Shown: in pieces, positions 28,538 through 35,237 of the stretch
Position numbering within the stretch: the stretch's first letter is position 1
How the letters are laid out: every line of letters starts with the position of its first letter
Origin: an uncultured Pontibacter sp.
GTDB lineage: Bacteria > Bacteroidota > Bacteroidia > Cytophagales > Hymenobacteraceae
Direction of reading: 5' to 3'
DNA: 64,000 nucleotides
Assembly (NCBI RefSeq): GCF_947499215.1
Contig: NZ_CANMNI010000001.1
Coordinates: 558,001-622,000, forward strand
Notes under the pieces: model-generated
Database searches by the model: none
What the model saw: the letters and a program-made list of their open reading frames with translations, nothing else
What the model was told of the DNA's origin: nothing
Translations under genes and position numbers: made by a program

Positions 28538-29509
28538 TTACATATCCAGCACCAATGCAAAAATTAGCGGCGCTACAATTGTGGCATCAGACTCGATCAT
28601 AAACTTCGGTGTGTCTTTGCCGAGCTTACCCCATGTGATTTTCTCGTTTGGCACAGCACCCGAGTACGAACCATAGCTGGTGGTGGAGTCAGATATCTGG
28701 GCGAAGTAGCCCCAAAGCGGCACACCATCGCGCTGTAAGTCTTGGTGCAGCATCGGCACTACGCAGATCGGGAAGTCACCGGCAATACCGCCACCTATCT
28801 GGAAGAAACCGATTGTGGACTCTTCTTTCGCAGTGTTCGTATACCACTCCGCCAGCTCCATCATGTACTGTATACCCGTCTTCACGGTATGCACATTTTT
28901 GATGTCGCCGCTGATCACGTGACCGGCGTAGATGTTACCCAAGGTGGAATCTTCCCAGCCCGGGCAAATGATCGGCAAATTCTTTTTGGCCGCTTCCAGC
29001 ATCCAGCTGTTCTTCGGGTCGATCTGGTAGTATTGCTCCAAATCGCCGCTCAACAGAATCTGGTAGAAGAACTCATGCGGGAAATACGCCTCTCCGGCTT
29101 TGTCAGCCTTCTCCCAATATTTAAGCACCGTATGCTCCAAACGGCGCATGGCCTCCTCTTCAGGTATACAGGTATCGGTTACGCGGTTGAGGTGGCGGCT
29201 CAGCAGCTCCTCCTCATCGGCGGCAGAAAGCTCGCGGTAATGCGGCACGCGCTCATAAAAATCGTGCGCCACCAAGTTGAAGATATCTTCTTCGAGGTTG
29301 GCACCTGTACAGGAAATGGCGTGGATCTTATCCTGACGGATCATCTCGGCGAGAATGATACCCATCTCGGCCGTAGACATGGCACCAGCCAAGGTCACAA
29401 GCATTTTACCTCCGTTATTGAGGTGTGTCTTATATCCTTCGGCAGCGTCTATCACAGAGGCCGCGTTGAAGTGTTTGTAGTGTTTTTTTAGAAATTCTGA
29501 TACGTTCAT
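28538..29509 (-). CDS. Deoxyhypusine synthase-like protein
   Basis: 323-aa protein of the deoxyhypusine synthase family. Motifs include LAGAMSTAEMGIILAEMI (NAD-binding start), SCTGANLEEDIFN, QIGGGIAGDFPICVVPM and the active-site-like segment NEKITWGKLG with the Lys that forms the enamine intermediate in the eukaryotic enzyme. Bacteria lack eIF5A, so bacterial members probably transfer the aminobutyl group of spermidine to another acceptor, for example in homospermidine formation; the actual reaction here is unknown. No polyamine genes are nearby. Confidence 0.88.
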   Translation of the reverse strand: MNVSEFLKKHYKHFNAASVIDAAEGYKTHLNNGGKMLVTLAGAMSTAEMGIILAEMIRQDKIHAISCTGANLEEDIFNLVAHDFYERVPHYRELSAADEEELLSRHLNRVTDTCIPEEEAMRRLEHTVLKYWEKADKAGEAYFPHEFFYQILLSGDLEQYYQIDPKNSWMLEAAKKNLPIICPGWEDSTLGNIYAGHVISGDIKNVHTVKTGIQYMMELAEWYTNTAKEESTIGFFQIGGGIAGDFPICVVPMLHQDLQRDGVPLWGYFAQISDSTTSYGSYSGAVPNEKITWGKLGKDTPKFMIESDATIVAPLIFALVLDM

Positions 29510-29666
29510 AGTTGTTTCATAAAGCCAGCCAATCCTTGGATTGGGCTAGGTTGTGGCAAGTTAAGACATATTTTGTTAATCGTTTATCGTTATTCGTTGA
29601 TCAGTGCCATAAAGTTTATTTTCCATTACAGCAGCATGCTTCAGGTATAAAACACATGCACGATTT

Positions 29667-29690
29667 GGACAGGTCGCGACCTGTCCCTAC
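29667..29690. repeat. Second copy of the ACAGGTCGCGACCTGT palindrome
   Basis: A perfect 20-bp palindrome at 29667-29686 followed by CTAC, the same element as 7559-7584, in the 227-bp spacer between hslV and the deoxyhypusine synthase-like gene. Confidence 0.8.
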
Positions 29691-29736
29691 CATAAATCGA
29701 TAACTGATAAATGTTTACTGTTTACTATAAACTGCC

Positions 29737-30279
29737 CTACTTTGCCGGTTTTTCGATCACTAGATTGTGGTTGGTGTAAATGCAGATGTCGGCGGCGATG
29801 GTGAGGCTCTCACGGACCATCTCTTCTGCTGACAAATGCGGGGCGTGCTTTTTGAGGGCAAGGGCTGCTGCGTGGGCAAACATACTGCCCGAGCCGATGG
29901 CCGCAATCTGGTTGTCAGGCTCGAGCACGTCGCCGGTGCCCGAAATGATCAGCAACTCCTCTTTGTTGGCCACCACCATCATGGCCTCAAGTTTGCGCAG
30001 GTACTGGTCTTTGCGCCAGTCCTTGGCCAGTTCGATGGCGGCGCGCTTCATGTTGCTCTGGTAAGCGTTCAGTTTCTCTTCGAAACGCTCCAACAAGGTA
30101 AAGGCATCAGCGGTGGAGCCTGCAAAGCCGGTCACGATTTTGCCGTCGAGCAGCTTGCGGATTTTTTTAACATTGCTCTTGGCGATGTGCTTGTCCATGG
30201 TGGCTTGCCCGTCGGCGCCTACGCACACTTCTCCGTTGTGGTATATACCTACTACTGTAGTCGATCTTATTTTTGCCAT
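29737..30279 (-). CDS. hslV: ATP-dependent protease proteolytic subunit HslV
   Basis: Threonine peptidase (T1) that forms the double hexamer core of the HslUV protease with the HslU ATPase; cytoplasmic. Starting at 30279 gives a 180-aa protein, MAKIRSTTVVGIYHNGEVCV, where the short propeptide would be removed to expose the catalytic Thr of TTVVG. The GADGQAT motif and GFAGSTADAFTLLERF follow the family pattern. The frame continues to 30330, but that would bury the propeptide. hslU is not adjacent, unlike in many bacteria. Divergent from menB. Confidence 0.95.
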   Translation of the reverse strand: MAKIRSTTVVGIYHNGEVCVGADGQATMDKHIAKSNVKKIRKLLDGKIVTGFAGSTADAFTLLERFEEKLNAYQSNMKRAAIELAKDWRKDQYLRKLEAMMVVANKEELLIISGTGDVLEPDNQIAAIGSGSMFAHAAALALKKHAPHLSAEEMVRESLTIAADICIYTNHNLVIEKPAK

Positions 30280-30481
30280 TGCTATGTGTTGGTTTATATC
30301 TCTTGCTTTAGCTACGGCAATCGCAAACAAAAAGCCAAAGGTATAGCAGCCGACAAATTGTCGGGTTAAGTCACCAAAGCGCTACCCCTGCTACCTGCCA
30401 ACGGAAAGCGCCTGCCAAAACATGCCGCCTTTTGCTATCTTTGCCTTACGATTAGATACTCAGCTTCAAAATACATACGAT

Positions 30482-31324
30482 ATGAGCAAAGCAAATTGGG
30501 TGACCGTAAAAGAATACGAGGACATCACCTACAAAAAGTCAAACGGCGTGGCACGCATCGCCTTTAACCGGCCAAACGTACGCAACGCCTTCCGTCCGAA
30601 AACAGTGGCCGAACTGTTCGAGGCCTTCTTGGATGCCCGTGAAGACACCTCCATCGGTGTGGTGTTGTTCTCGGCTGAGGGGCCTTCTACGAAAGACGGG
30701 GTATACTCCTTCTGCAGCGGCGGCGACCAGAACGCCCGTGGCCACCAAGGCTATGTAGACGAAGCAGGTATGCCGCGCCTGAACATTTTGGAAGTACAGC
30801 GCCTGATCCGCTTTATGCCGAAGGTGGTGATTGCGGTTGTGCCGGGTTGGGCCGTGGGTGGCGGACACTCGCTGCATGTGGTATGCGACCTCACGCTGGC
30901 CAGCAAGGAGCACGCGATCTTCAAACAAACCGATGCCGATGTGACAAGCTTCGATGGTGGTTATGGATCGGCTTACTTAGCTAAGATGGTAGGTCAGAAA
31001 CGTGCCCGCGAGATTTTCTTCTTGGGCAGAAACTACTCCGCACAGGATGCCTATGACATGGGTATGGTAAATGCCGTTATTCCGCATGACGAATTGGAAA
31101 ACACCGCTTACGAGTGGGCACAGGAGATTCTGGCCAAGTCCCCTACTTCTATCAAGATGCTCAAGTTCGCCTTCAACCTCACCGACGACGGCATGGTAGG
31201 CCAGCAGGTGTTCGCCGGAGAAGCCACCCGCCTCGCCTATATGACGGAAGAGGCTAAAGAAGGTCGCAACGCCTTCTTAGAGAAACGAAAGCCGGACTTC
31301 TCTGACATTAAGTGGATTCCGTAA
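30482..31324 (+). CDS. menB: 1,4-dihydroxy-2-naphthoyl-CoA synthase
   Basis: MenB, a crotonase-fold enzyme that cyclises o-succinylbenzoyl-CoA to 1,4-dihydroxy-2-naphthoyl-CoA in menaquinone biosynthesis. 280 aa. The crotonase core shows RPNVRNAFRPKT, CSGGDQNARG (oxyanion hole region), VPGWAVGGGHSLHVVCDLTLA and TDADVTSFDGGYGSAYLA, the last being characteristic of MenB rather than generic enoyl-CoA hydratases. Start at 30482; the frame is open 60 bp further upstream. A TATCTTTG element at 30436-30443 matches the Bacteroidota -7 box. It is separated by about 12 kb from the other menaquinone genes in this window. Confidence 0.95.
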   Translation: MSKANWVTVKEYEDITYKKSNGVARIAFNRPNVRNAFRPKTVAELFEAFLDAREDTSIGVVLFSAEGPSTKDGVYSFCSGGDQNARGHQGYVDEAGMPRLNILEVQRLIRFMPKVVIAVVPGWAVGGGHSLHVVCDLTLASKEHAIFKQTDADVTSFDGGYGSAYLAKMVGQKRAREIFFLGRNYSAQDAYDMGMVNAVIPHDELENTAYEWAQEILAKSPTSIKMLKFAFNLTDDGMVGQQVFAGEATRLAYMTEEAKEGRNAFLEKRKPDFSDIKWIP

Positions 31325-31349
31325 GTATAGCCTTCAGGTATAGAATAGT

Positions 31350-31379
31350 AAAGCCGCTCTGTAATGGAGCGGCTTTTTT
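31350..31379 (+). terminator. Terminator after menB
   Basis: AAGCCGCTC (31351-31359) pairs with GAGCGGCTT (31367-31375), 7-nt loop, followed by TTTT. Confidence 0.85.
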
Positions 31380-31868
31380 GTTGTCATGCACTATGGCAAC
31401 TCCGGTTAAATGCAATTTACTTATCAAATAAGGTTCAGCATCACTGGGATAATTAAGCAGCCAAGGTTAAAGCATTGATTTTCAAAACGATTAAACGTAT
31501 ATATTCGGGTAAATCGTTTATAAACGGATATATACATTTAAAAAATGCATATAAAACCACTCTAATGCCTCCTAAGAGGCATTAACTAATCTATTATACA
31601 TTAAAATTTTATAATTTCAGTTAGTAGTGAGGGCGCGAATCATCTTGCTCTAACAGCTAACTGGTTCATGAGATGAATCAAAGGCAATTGCCTTAATATT
31701 TAGTTAAACTATATGGCGCTTTCAGAATATTCTGCTATCTTCAATAAATGGAGTATTTCACCTTATAGACGCTATTATGCACCTTTTGGGCAAAGCTGAA
31801 ACAGTTTTAAGAGAGAATTACACCTTCGCACATAGTGCCAATAACCGTATGTTCCCGCTTTCGAGGTA
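31380..31868. other. Gene-free AT-rich region before the cassette array
   Basis: About 490 bp with no ORF of useful size. It contains an 8-bp hairpin AATGCCTC/GAGGCATT at 31564-31583 (loop CTAA) and an AGAATATTCT palindrome near 31725. By analogy with integrons this is where an attI site and promoter would be expected, but I cannot recognise either, and no integrase remnant is visible. Composition changes sharply from the menB side. Confidence 0.5.
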
Positions 31869-31911
31869 GTTAGGGTTAATAAAAACTATTAAGAAATCAC
31901 CTTCCAATTAA

Positions 31912-32487
31912 ATGAAATGTATCTTAACATTATTAATTCTAACATCCCTACTCTTTAGTTGTAAGGGTCCTGAAGCACAACAGAACTGTTTAAAGGAAAA
32001 TATTAACGCACTAAAAGATACAGCTGAATATAACTCCATTAGAAGCGCTGCCAAAGACACAGTTACAGATTGGATTGATAAAAATGTTCAATTCTACGGA
32101 CATCTTGATAGAGAATCCAAATGGCAGATAGATAGTGCAGTCTTTTTCAATGAAGACAATAGCAGGGCTTTACTACTTTTGTTAGAAGTGTATACTACAC
32201 CTGATTCTAAAATGGACTTTGTAAATATGCTGGCCGCAGAGAAAAAGAATGGTAGCTGGTATTTTTACACTCAAGGCTTTCCTTCAATAGCATTTGACAG
32301 GAGCAATAACAAAAATCAACCTTACACATTTAACCAGCTGTCAATGGTTTCAAGAGAAGAACTTATGCTTGGCGGCTATTACAAGTGGAAGTCCTGTAAT
32401 GTCAACTATGATTATGTAAATGATTGGTTCAACGAACCTTTGGAAAAATATCATCAAGAGTATCTTAAAAGAAGAAATAAAAACTAA
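31912..32487 (+). CDS. Cassette-borne lipoprotein of unknown function
   Basis: 191-aa lipoprotein, signal peptide MKCILTLLILTSLLFSCKGP with lipobox Cys17. The mature part is soluble and mixed alpha/beta, with no recognised family; segments WQIDSAVFFNEDNSRALLLL and GGYYKWKSCNVNYDYVND suggest a compact domain seen in other short Bacteroidota lipoproteins. AT-rich codons differ from the core genes. It starts 43 bp inside its cassette and ends 11 bp before the attC core at 32499, as usual for integron cassette genes. Confidence 0.78.
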   Translation: MKCILTLLILTSLLFSCKGPEAQQNCLKENINALKDTAEYNSIRSAAKDTVTDWIDKNVQFYGHLDRESKWQIDSAVFFNEDNSRALLLLLEVYTTPDSKMDFVNMLAAEKKNGSWYFYTQGFPSIAFDRSNNKNQPYTFNQLSMVSREELMLGGYYKWKSCNVNYDYVNDWFNEPLEKYHQEYLKRRNKN

Positions 32488-32498
32488 AAGAATTAATA

Positions 32499-32553
32499 CC
32501 CCTAACCACACCCATAAGCCAGCTACGCCACCTTATGGCCAAGTCCGTTGGCC
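32499..32553 (+). other. attC site A (end of lipoprotein cassette)
   Basis: R'' CCCCTAAC at 32499-32506, stem CCATAAG (32512-32518) with CTTATGG (32532-32538), R' GTTGGCC at 32547-32553; total 55 bp, near the lower size known for attC. The R'' core complements 7 of 8 bases at the start of its own cassette (31869). Confidence 0.75.
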
Positions 32554-32577
32554 GTGATTGTGAATTTACGAATTTTA

Positions 32578-32957
32578 AAGTGGCGCGGCTTTCAGGCATT
32601 TTAGGGCTGGGCGGCATCAAAGGCCACTAAAGCCGGGCAACGATCAGAAAAAGAGCCAAAGGAAGAAATGGAGTTTCTGACTGGAAGTCTTGCTTCGGCG
32701 AAGCCGGGAGAAAGCTAGGGCTTTCGGACGGGGGCGTCCAGGCAAGACTTTGGTGGGGCGAAGTTATAGTTGAAAAACGACAAAGTCAAGAGCATAACTT
32801 CGGTGAGGTGGCTCTTTTACAGAGAGTTGCCCGCAATAGAGAGGCCAATGATTAGATGGTCTTTCTTTAGATGGTGGCCAGCCCGGAGCCTGACGCCTGT
32901 GGCAACGTCGCTAATACCCCGCTATTAACGGCATTGCCGCCGGCTAAAGCGCCACTT
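32578..32957 (+). ncRNA. Candidate large structured RNA carried as an ORF-less cassette
   Basis: The cassette between attC A and B (32548-33125) has no credible gene but has nested perfect inverted repeats: AAGTGGCGC/GCGCCACTT (32578-32586 with 32949-32957) closing the whole element; GGCTTT/AAAGCC (32587-32592, 32629-32634); GGGCAAC/GTTGCCC (32635-32641, 32826-32832); AAAAGAGCCA/TGGCTCTTTT (32649-32658, 32809-32818); AAGTCTTGC/GCAAGACTT (32685-32693, 32742-32750) enclosing hairpins GAAAGC/GCTTTC and GGACG/CGTCC; CGAAGTTAT/ATAACTTCG (32759-32767, 32794-32802); and smaller stems at 32843-32879 and 32901-32938. All nest without conflict. The G+C content is higher than in the neighbouring cassettes. 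I recognise no known RNA class (not RNase P, tmRNA or a group II domain V). The strand is inferred from the array direction. Confidence 0.65.
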
Positions 32958-32996
32958 AGAAGTTGATTTTTAATAGGTGTAAATCTTCCCAACCAT

Positions 32997-33060
32997 CCGG
33001 GTTGTTTTTCCCCTATTTTTACATCGCAGTACCGGGAGAAAAAAGGGAAAAACAACCCCG
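32997..33060. other. Long hairpin next to attC B
   Basis: GGGTTGTTTTTCCC (32999-33012) is exactly complementary to GGGAAAAACAACCC (33045-33058), with a 32-nt loop; CCGG on both sides extends it past one bulge. It lies between the structured RNA and attC B. It could be an RNA 3' end or part of a longer recombination structure. Confidence 0.6.
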
Positions 33061-33131
33061 GCCAACACCGCCCATAAGACACTGAATCAAGTCAGACAAG
33101 CTTCACCGTCTTATGGCCTTTTTCGTTGGGT
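33059..33131 (+). other. attC site B (end of the RNA cassette)
   Basis: R'' CGGCCAAC at 33059-33066, stem CCATAAGAC (33072-33080) with GTCTTATGG (33108-33116), R' GTTGGGT at 33125-33131. R'' is the exact complement of GTTGGCCG at the start of the same cassette (32547-32554). It shares the CCATAAG/CTTATGGCC stem with attC A. Confidence 0.82.
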
Positions 33132-33151
33132 GGTACTATAAATTATAGAAA

Positions 33152-33709
33152 TTGAAGGTTACTAAAGAAATAAACCAGTCAGGTCAGCTAACTTACAATT
33201 GTTCATGCTGTGGTATGGAGCTTAGCAGCCTGCCGTTGACCTTTGGCAGCGACTACCCTGAATATTATTTTACAGTACCAGAAGAAGAAAGAGAAAGAAG
33301 AGTAGAAAAAACCGAAAGCCTTTGTGTGGTTGACGAAGAACACTTCTTTGTGCGTGGTCGGTTGACTATACCTATAAATGACTATGAAGAAGACTTAATC
33401 TTCAACGTCTGGACTAGTCTAAGCGAAGAAAACTTCATCAGAACAAATGAATTGTGGAATGACGCTGACAGAGTGAATGAGCCTCCATACTTTGGTTGGC
33501 TACAAACATACGTTCCTACCTACGACGACACTCTGAACATAAAAACTGAAGTAATCACACAGGAAGTAGGAATCATACCTAGAGTAGTCGTGACAGAAGA
33601 AAACAGCCCTCTCGCTCTTGACCAAGCAAACGGGATAACTTTGGAAAAAGCATTGTCAATTGTTACTGAAATTATACCTGACTTGCATCAGGAAACGAAC
33701 AAAGAATAG
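33152..33709 (+). CDS. DUF2199 family protein (cassette gene)
   Basis: 185-aa cytoplasmic protein of the DUF2199 family: a CxxC pair at residues 17-20 (NCSCCG), then LPLTFGSDYPEYYFTVPEEE, EHFFVRGRLTIPI, WTSLSEENF, PPYFGWLQTYVPTYDDTLNI and the C-terminal GITLEKALSIV block, all in family order. Function is unknown for the family. It starts with TTG at 33152; no in-frame ATG exists before the CxxC, and the distance of 26 bp from the cassette boundary suits a leaderless cassette gene. Its stop is 3 bp before the attC core at 33713. It is more AT-rich than core genes. Confidence 0.82.
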   Translation: MKVTKEINQSGQLTYNCSCCGMELSSLPLTFGSDYPEYYFTVPEEERERRVEKTESLCVVDEEHFFVRGRLTIPINDYEEDLIFNVWTSLSEENFIRTNELWNDADRVNEPPYFGWLQTYVPTYDDTLNIKTEVITQEVGIIPRVVVTEENSPLALDQANGITLEKALSIVTEIIPDLHQETNKE

Positions 33710-33712
33710 CAA

Positions 33713-33778
33713 CACCCAACAAGGTGCAGCACTTAGGCTAAGCTACGCTTCGTCCATCAACTGCACAAGACGTTGTAG
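33713..33778 (+). other. attC site C (end of DUF2199 cassette)
   Basis: R'' CACCCAAC at 33713-33720, stem GTGCAG (33724-33729) with CTGCAC (33761-33766), R' GTTGTAG at 33772-33778. R'' is the exact complement of GTTGGGTG at 33125-33132, the start of its own cassette. Confidence 0.85.
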
Positions 33779-33790
33779 GTCATTAAAATA

Positions 33791-34267
33791 ATGAAAAATT
33801 TAATAATAAGTATTTCTCTTTTCTTAGTGGCAACTTTGATTCTATCCTACAGATTTTGGGGATACCCTGATAAATTAGTTGAAAAATATGGTATTATCAG
33901 AGACTACTCTTTTACAATTGATTCTGATGGTCGTGGTGGTAAAAATTATCAGTACTTGTTTAGTTTGAATAGGGATGGTAGCCAATACAGAATACCAGCT
34001 AAGTTTGTAGATGATTTTAACAAGGAGAGTTTTGAGCAACAAGTTAAAATTGGCGACACAGTAACGTTATTAATAGACCAATTACCAAATAGTCTTAATG
34101 GAGACATCACTGTGTATGAATTACGCTCTGGCACTGAATCCTTTTTAAGTGCTAAAGAAGCAACTAAGACAGATAAACTGGAAAAAAATATTGCAATACC
34201 TTTCTTCTTTGTACTCTTCAGTCTAATTGGCTTACTAAACTACAGGAAGTATAAAAACAAAAAATAA
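33791..34267 (+). CDS. Two-TM protein of unknown function (cassette gene)
   Basis: 158-aa membrane protein. TM1 is near the N-terminus (NLIISISLFLVATLILSY) and TM2 at residues ~134-150 (IAIPFFFVLFSLIGLLNY). Between them is an extracytoplasmic beta-rich domain of ~110 residues (YQYLFSLNRDGSQYRIP, KIGDTVTLLIDQLP) resembling DUF3592-type domains. It ends 3 bp before the attC core at 34271. Strongly AT-rich. No function can be assigned. Confidence 0.75.
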   Translation: MKNLIISISLFLVATLILSYRFWGYPDKLVEKYGIIRDYSFTIDSDGRGGKNYQYLFSLNRDGSQYRIPAKFVDDFNKESFEQQVKIGDTVTLLIDQLPNSLNGDITVYELRSGTESFLSAKEATKTDKLEKNIAIPFFFVLFSLIGLLNYRKYKNKK

Positions 34268-34270
34268 CAC

Positions 34271-34336
34271 CCTACAACAAGGTTCATACAAAACCTTTGC
34301 TACACGGCAGGCTTTGTATGCACGAGCACGTTAAGG
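34271..34336 (+). other. attC site D (end of two-TM cassette)
   Basis: R'' CCTACAAC at 34271-34278, stem CATACAAA (34285-34292) with TTTGTATG (34313-34320), R' GTTAAGG at 34330-34336. R'' exactly complements GTTGTAGG at 33772-33779, the start of its own cassette. Confidence 0.85.
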
Positions 34337-34370
34337 CGATATTTATAAAGAAATTATTCAAAGTATAAAC

Positions 34371-34840
34371 ATGAACAACAACGATATTTTACGCCGGCTC
34401 CGCTATACATTTGATTTCAACGACTCTAAGCTGATGGAGCTTTTTAAGTCTGGGGGGAGCAGGTAACCCGTGCAGGAATCATCGAGTGGATGAAAAAGGA
34501 AGATGAGCCCGGGTTTAAGGAAATGAGCGACCTGCACCTAGCTGCTTTTCTTAATGGTTTTATAAACGAGAAACGCGGCAAGAAGGAAAGCGAGCAACCT
34601 AAGCCCGAAAATAAACTGAATAATAACATGATACTTCGTAAGCTCAAAATTGCCCTGAACCTGATAGACGAGGACATCCTGGATATTCTGGAACTGGTAA
34701 AATTCCGTTTAAGCAAGCACGAACTCAGCGCCTTTTTTCGCAAACCTGACCACCAGCATTACCGCCCGCTTCAAGACCAGATTCTGCGCAACTTCCTGCA
34801 CGGCTTGCAACTAAAGCACCAACCCGAATCAGGGAAATAA
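34371..34840 (+). pseudogene. YehS/DUF1456 gene, frameshifted
   Basis: The reading frame from the ATG at 34371 gives MNNNDILRRLRYTFDFNDSK then LMELFKSGG, the N-terminus of DUF1456 (E. coli YehS begins MLSNDILRSVRY), and then hits TAA at 34464. A G6 run at 34452-34457 lies just before this. Adding one G restores a frame that continues EQVTRAGIIEWMKKEDEPGF and runs through NEKRGKKE, NNNMILRKLKIALNL and FRKPDHQHYRP to a stop at 34838-34840, a full-length YehS of about 156 aa. Either a sequencing error, a phase-variable tract or a recent inactivation. Function of the family is unknown. Confidence 0.82.
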
Positions 34841-34936
34841 GATTGTTTTAAAACCCGCATAATGCATGTAACTTAGTAGAACACTCTGTTTCGGGCTGGC
34901 TTTAGTATAGAAGAATATTTCCTCCATTACAACTAA

Positions 34937-35131
34937 AATAAACCAGGCGCCTTTCGAGCTGCTATCCAAGGCATTGCCTTAAGATTAAGTTACTACTTTG
35001 GCGACTCCCCTAAGTTCTGACTCGGACTCCAAGACGGCTACAATTTGGAAGAAGTAATGAGCATTAAGCAAAAAGAGCTGGAAACAATTAAGAACTTTGA
35101 GAAAATGCAGCCTAACCCTGCTCAGCCGTAA
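34937..35131 (+). pseudogene. HigA-like antitoxin C-terminal remnant with in-frame TGA
   Basis: In one frame, 34937-35131 reads NKPGAFRAAIQGIALRLSYY FGDSPKF-stop-LGLQDGYNLEE, then VMSIKQKELETIKNFEKMQP. This matches the end of HigA/VapI-type XRE antitoxins, whose usual pattern is ALRLxKYFGxSPxFWLxLQxxYDL. The conserved Trp codon is TGA here (35018-35020). The N-terminal helix-turn-helix is not recognisable and no HigB toxin is upstream, so this is a broken gene. Its last codons overlap the attC E core. Confidence 0.7.
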
Positions 35132-35174
35132 CCCTTGCTACGCTTCAGGCTTCGGCTGCACCATCCCGTCAAAC
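35110..35174 (+). other. attC site E, degenerate (possible end of array)
   Basis: R'' GCCTAAC at 35110-35116, stem CAGCCG (35123-35128) with CGGCTG (35153-35158), R' GTCAAAC at 35168-35174 (one mismatch to GTTRRRY). The R'' complements the cassette start GTTAAGGC (34330) only if one A is skipped. No matching R'' for the next unit is found, so the array may end here. Confidence 0.5.
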
Positions 35175-35237
35175 GAGATCATATATGTAAATCTAATAAC
35201 TCAAGTCAGTTGTGTGTAAGCAAAAAACAAAACCTGA

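Larger units (their letters stand above)
31869..35174 (+). mobile_element. Integron-type gene cassette array without integrase (CALIN-like)
   Basis: A run of short gene units each ending in an imperfect palindrome with integron attC organisation: R'' core ...AAC, internal stem, and R' core GTT.... For three consecutive cassettes the R'' at the 3' end is the exact 8-base complement of the core at the same cassette's 5' end: GTTGGCCG (32547) with CGGCCAAC (33059); GTTGGGTG (33125) with CACCCAAC (33713); GTTGTAGG (33772) with CCTACAAC (34271). For the first cassette the match is 7 of 8 (GTTAGGGT at 31869, CCCCTAAC at 32499). This is the mark of cassettes inserted at G/TT. All genes point the same way. 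No intI gene is in the window. The right end (35110-35174) is degenerate. Confidence 0.82.
34841..35237. other. Gene-poor stretch between the yehS-like gene and the hydrolase gene
   Basis: About 400 bp. It holds the remnant of a HigA-type antitoxin (34937-35131) and degenerate attC E (35110-35174), both listed separately. The rest, 34841-34936 and 35175-35237, shows nothing identifiable. Confidence 0.5.

Noticed and set aside
31564-31583. Hairpin AATGCCTC/GAGGCATT as terminator or attI
   Set aside because: No T-run follows and no integrase-binding layout is visible; recorded only as a hairpin.
32578-32957. Group II intron, RNase P RNA or tmRNA as identity of the structured element
   Set aside because: No domain V-like hairpin with AGC triad, no RNase P core motif and no tRNA-like end of tmRNA were seen.
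32867-33082. 71-codon frame on the minus strand inside the structured-RNA cassette
   Set aside because: Opposite to the array direction, composition like random sequence, and it runs through the inverted repeats; no family resemblance.
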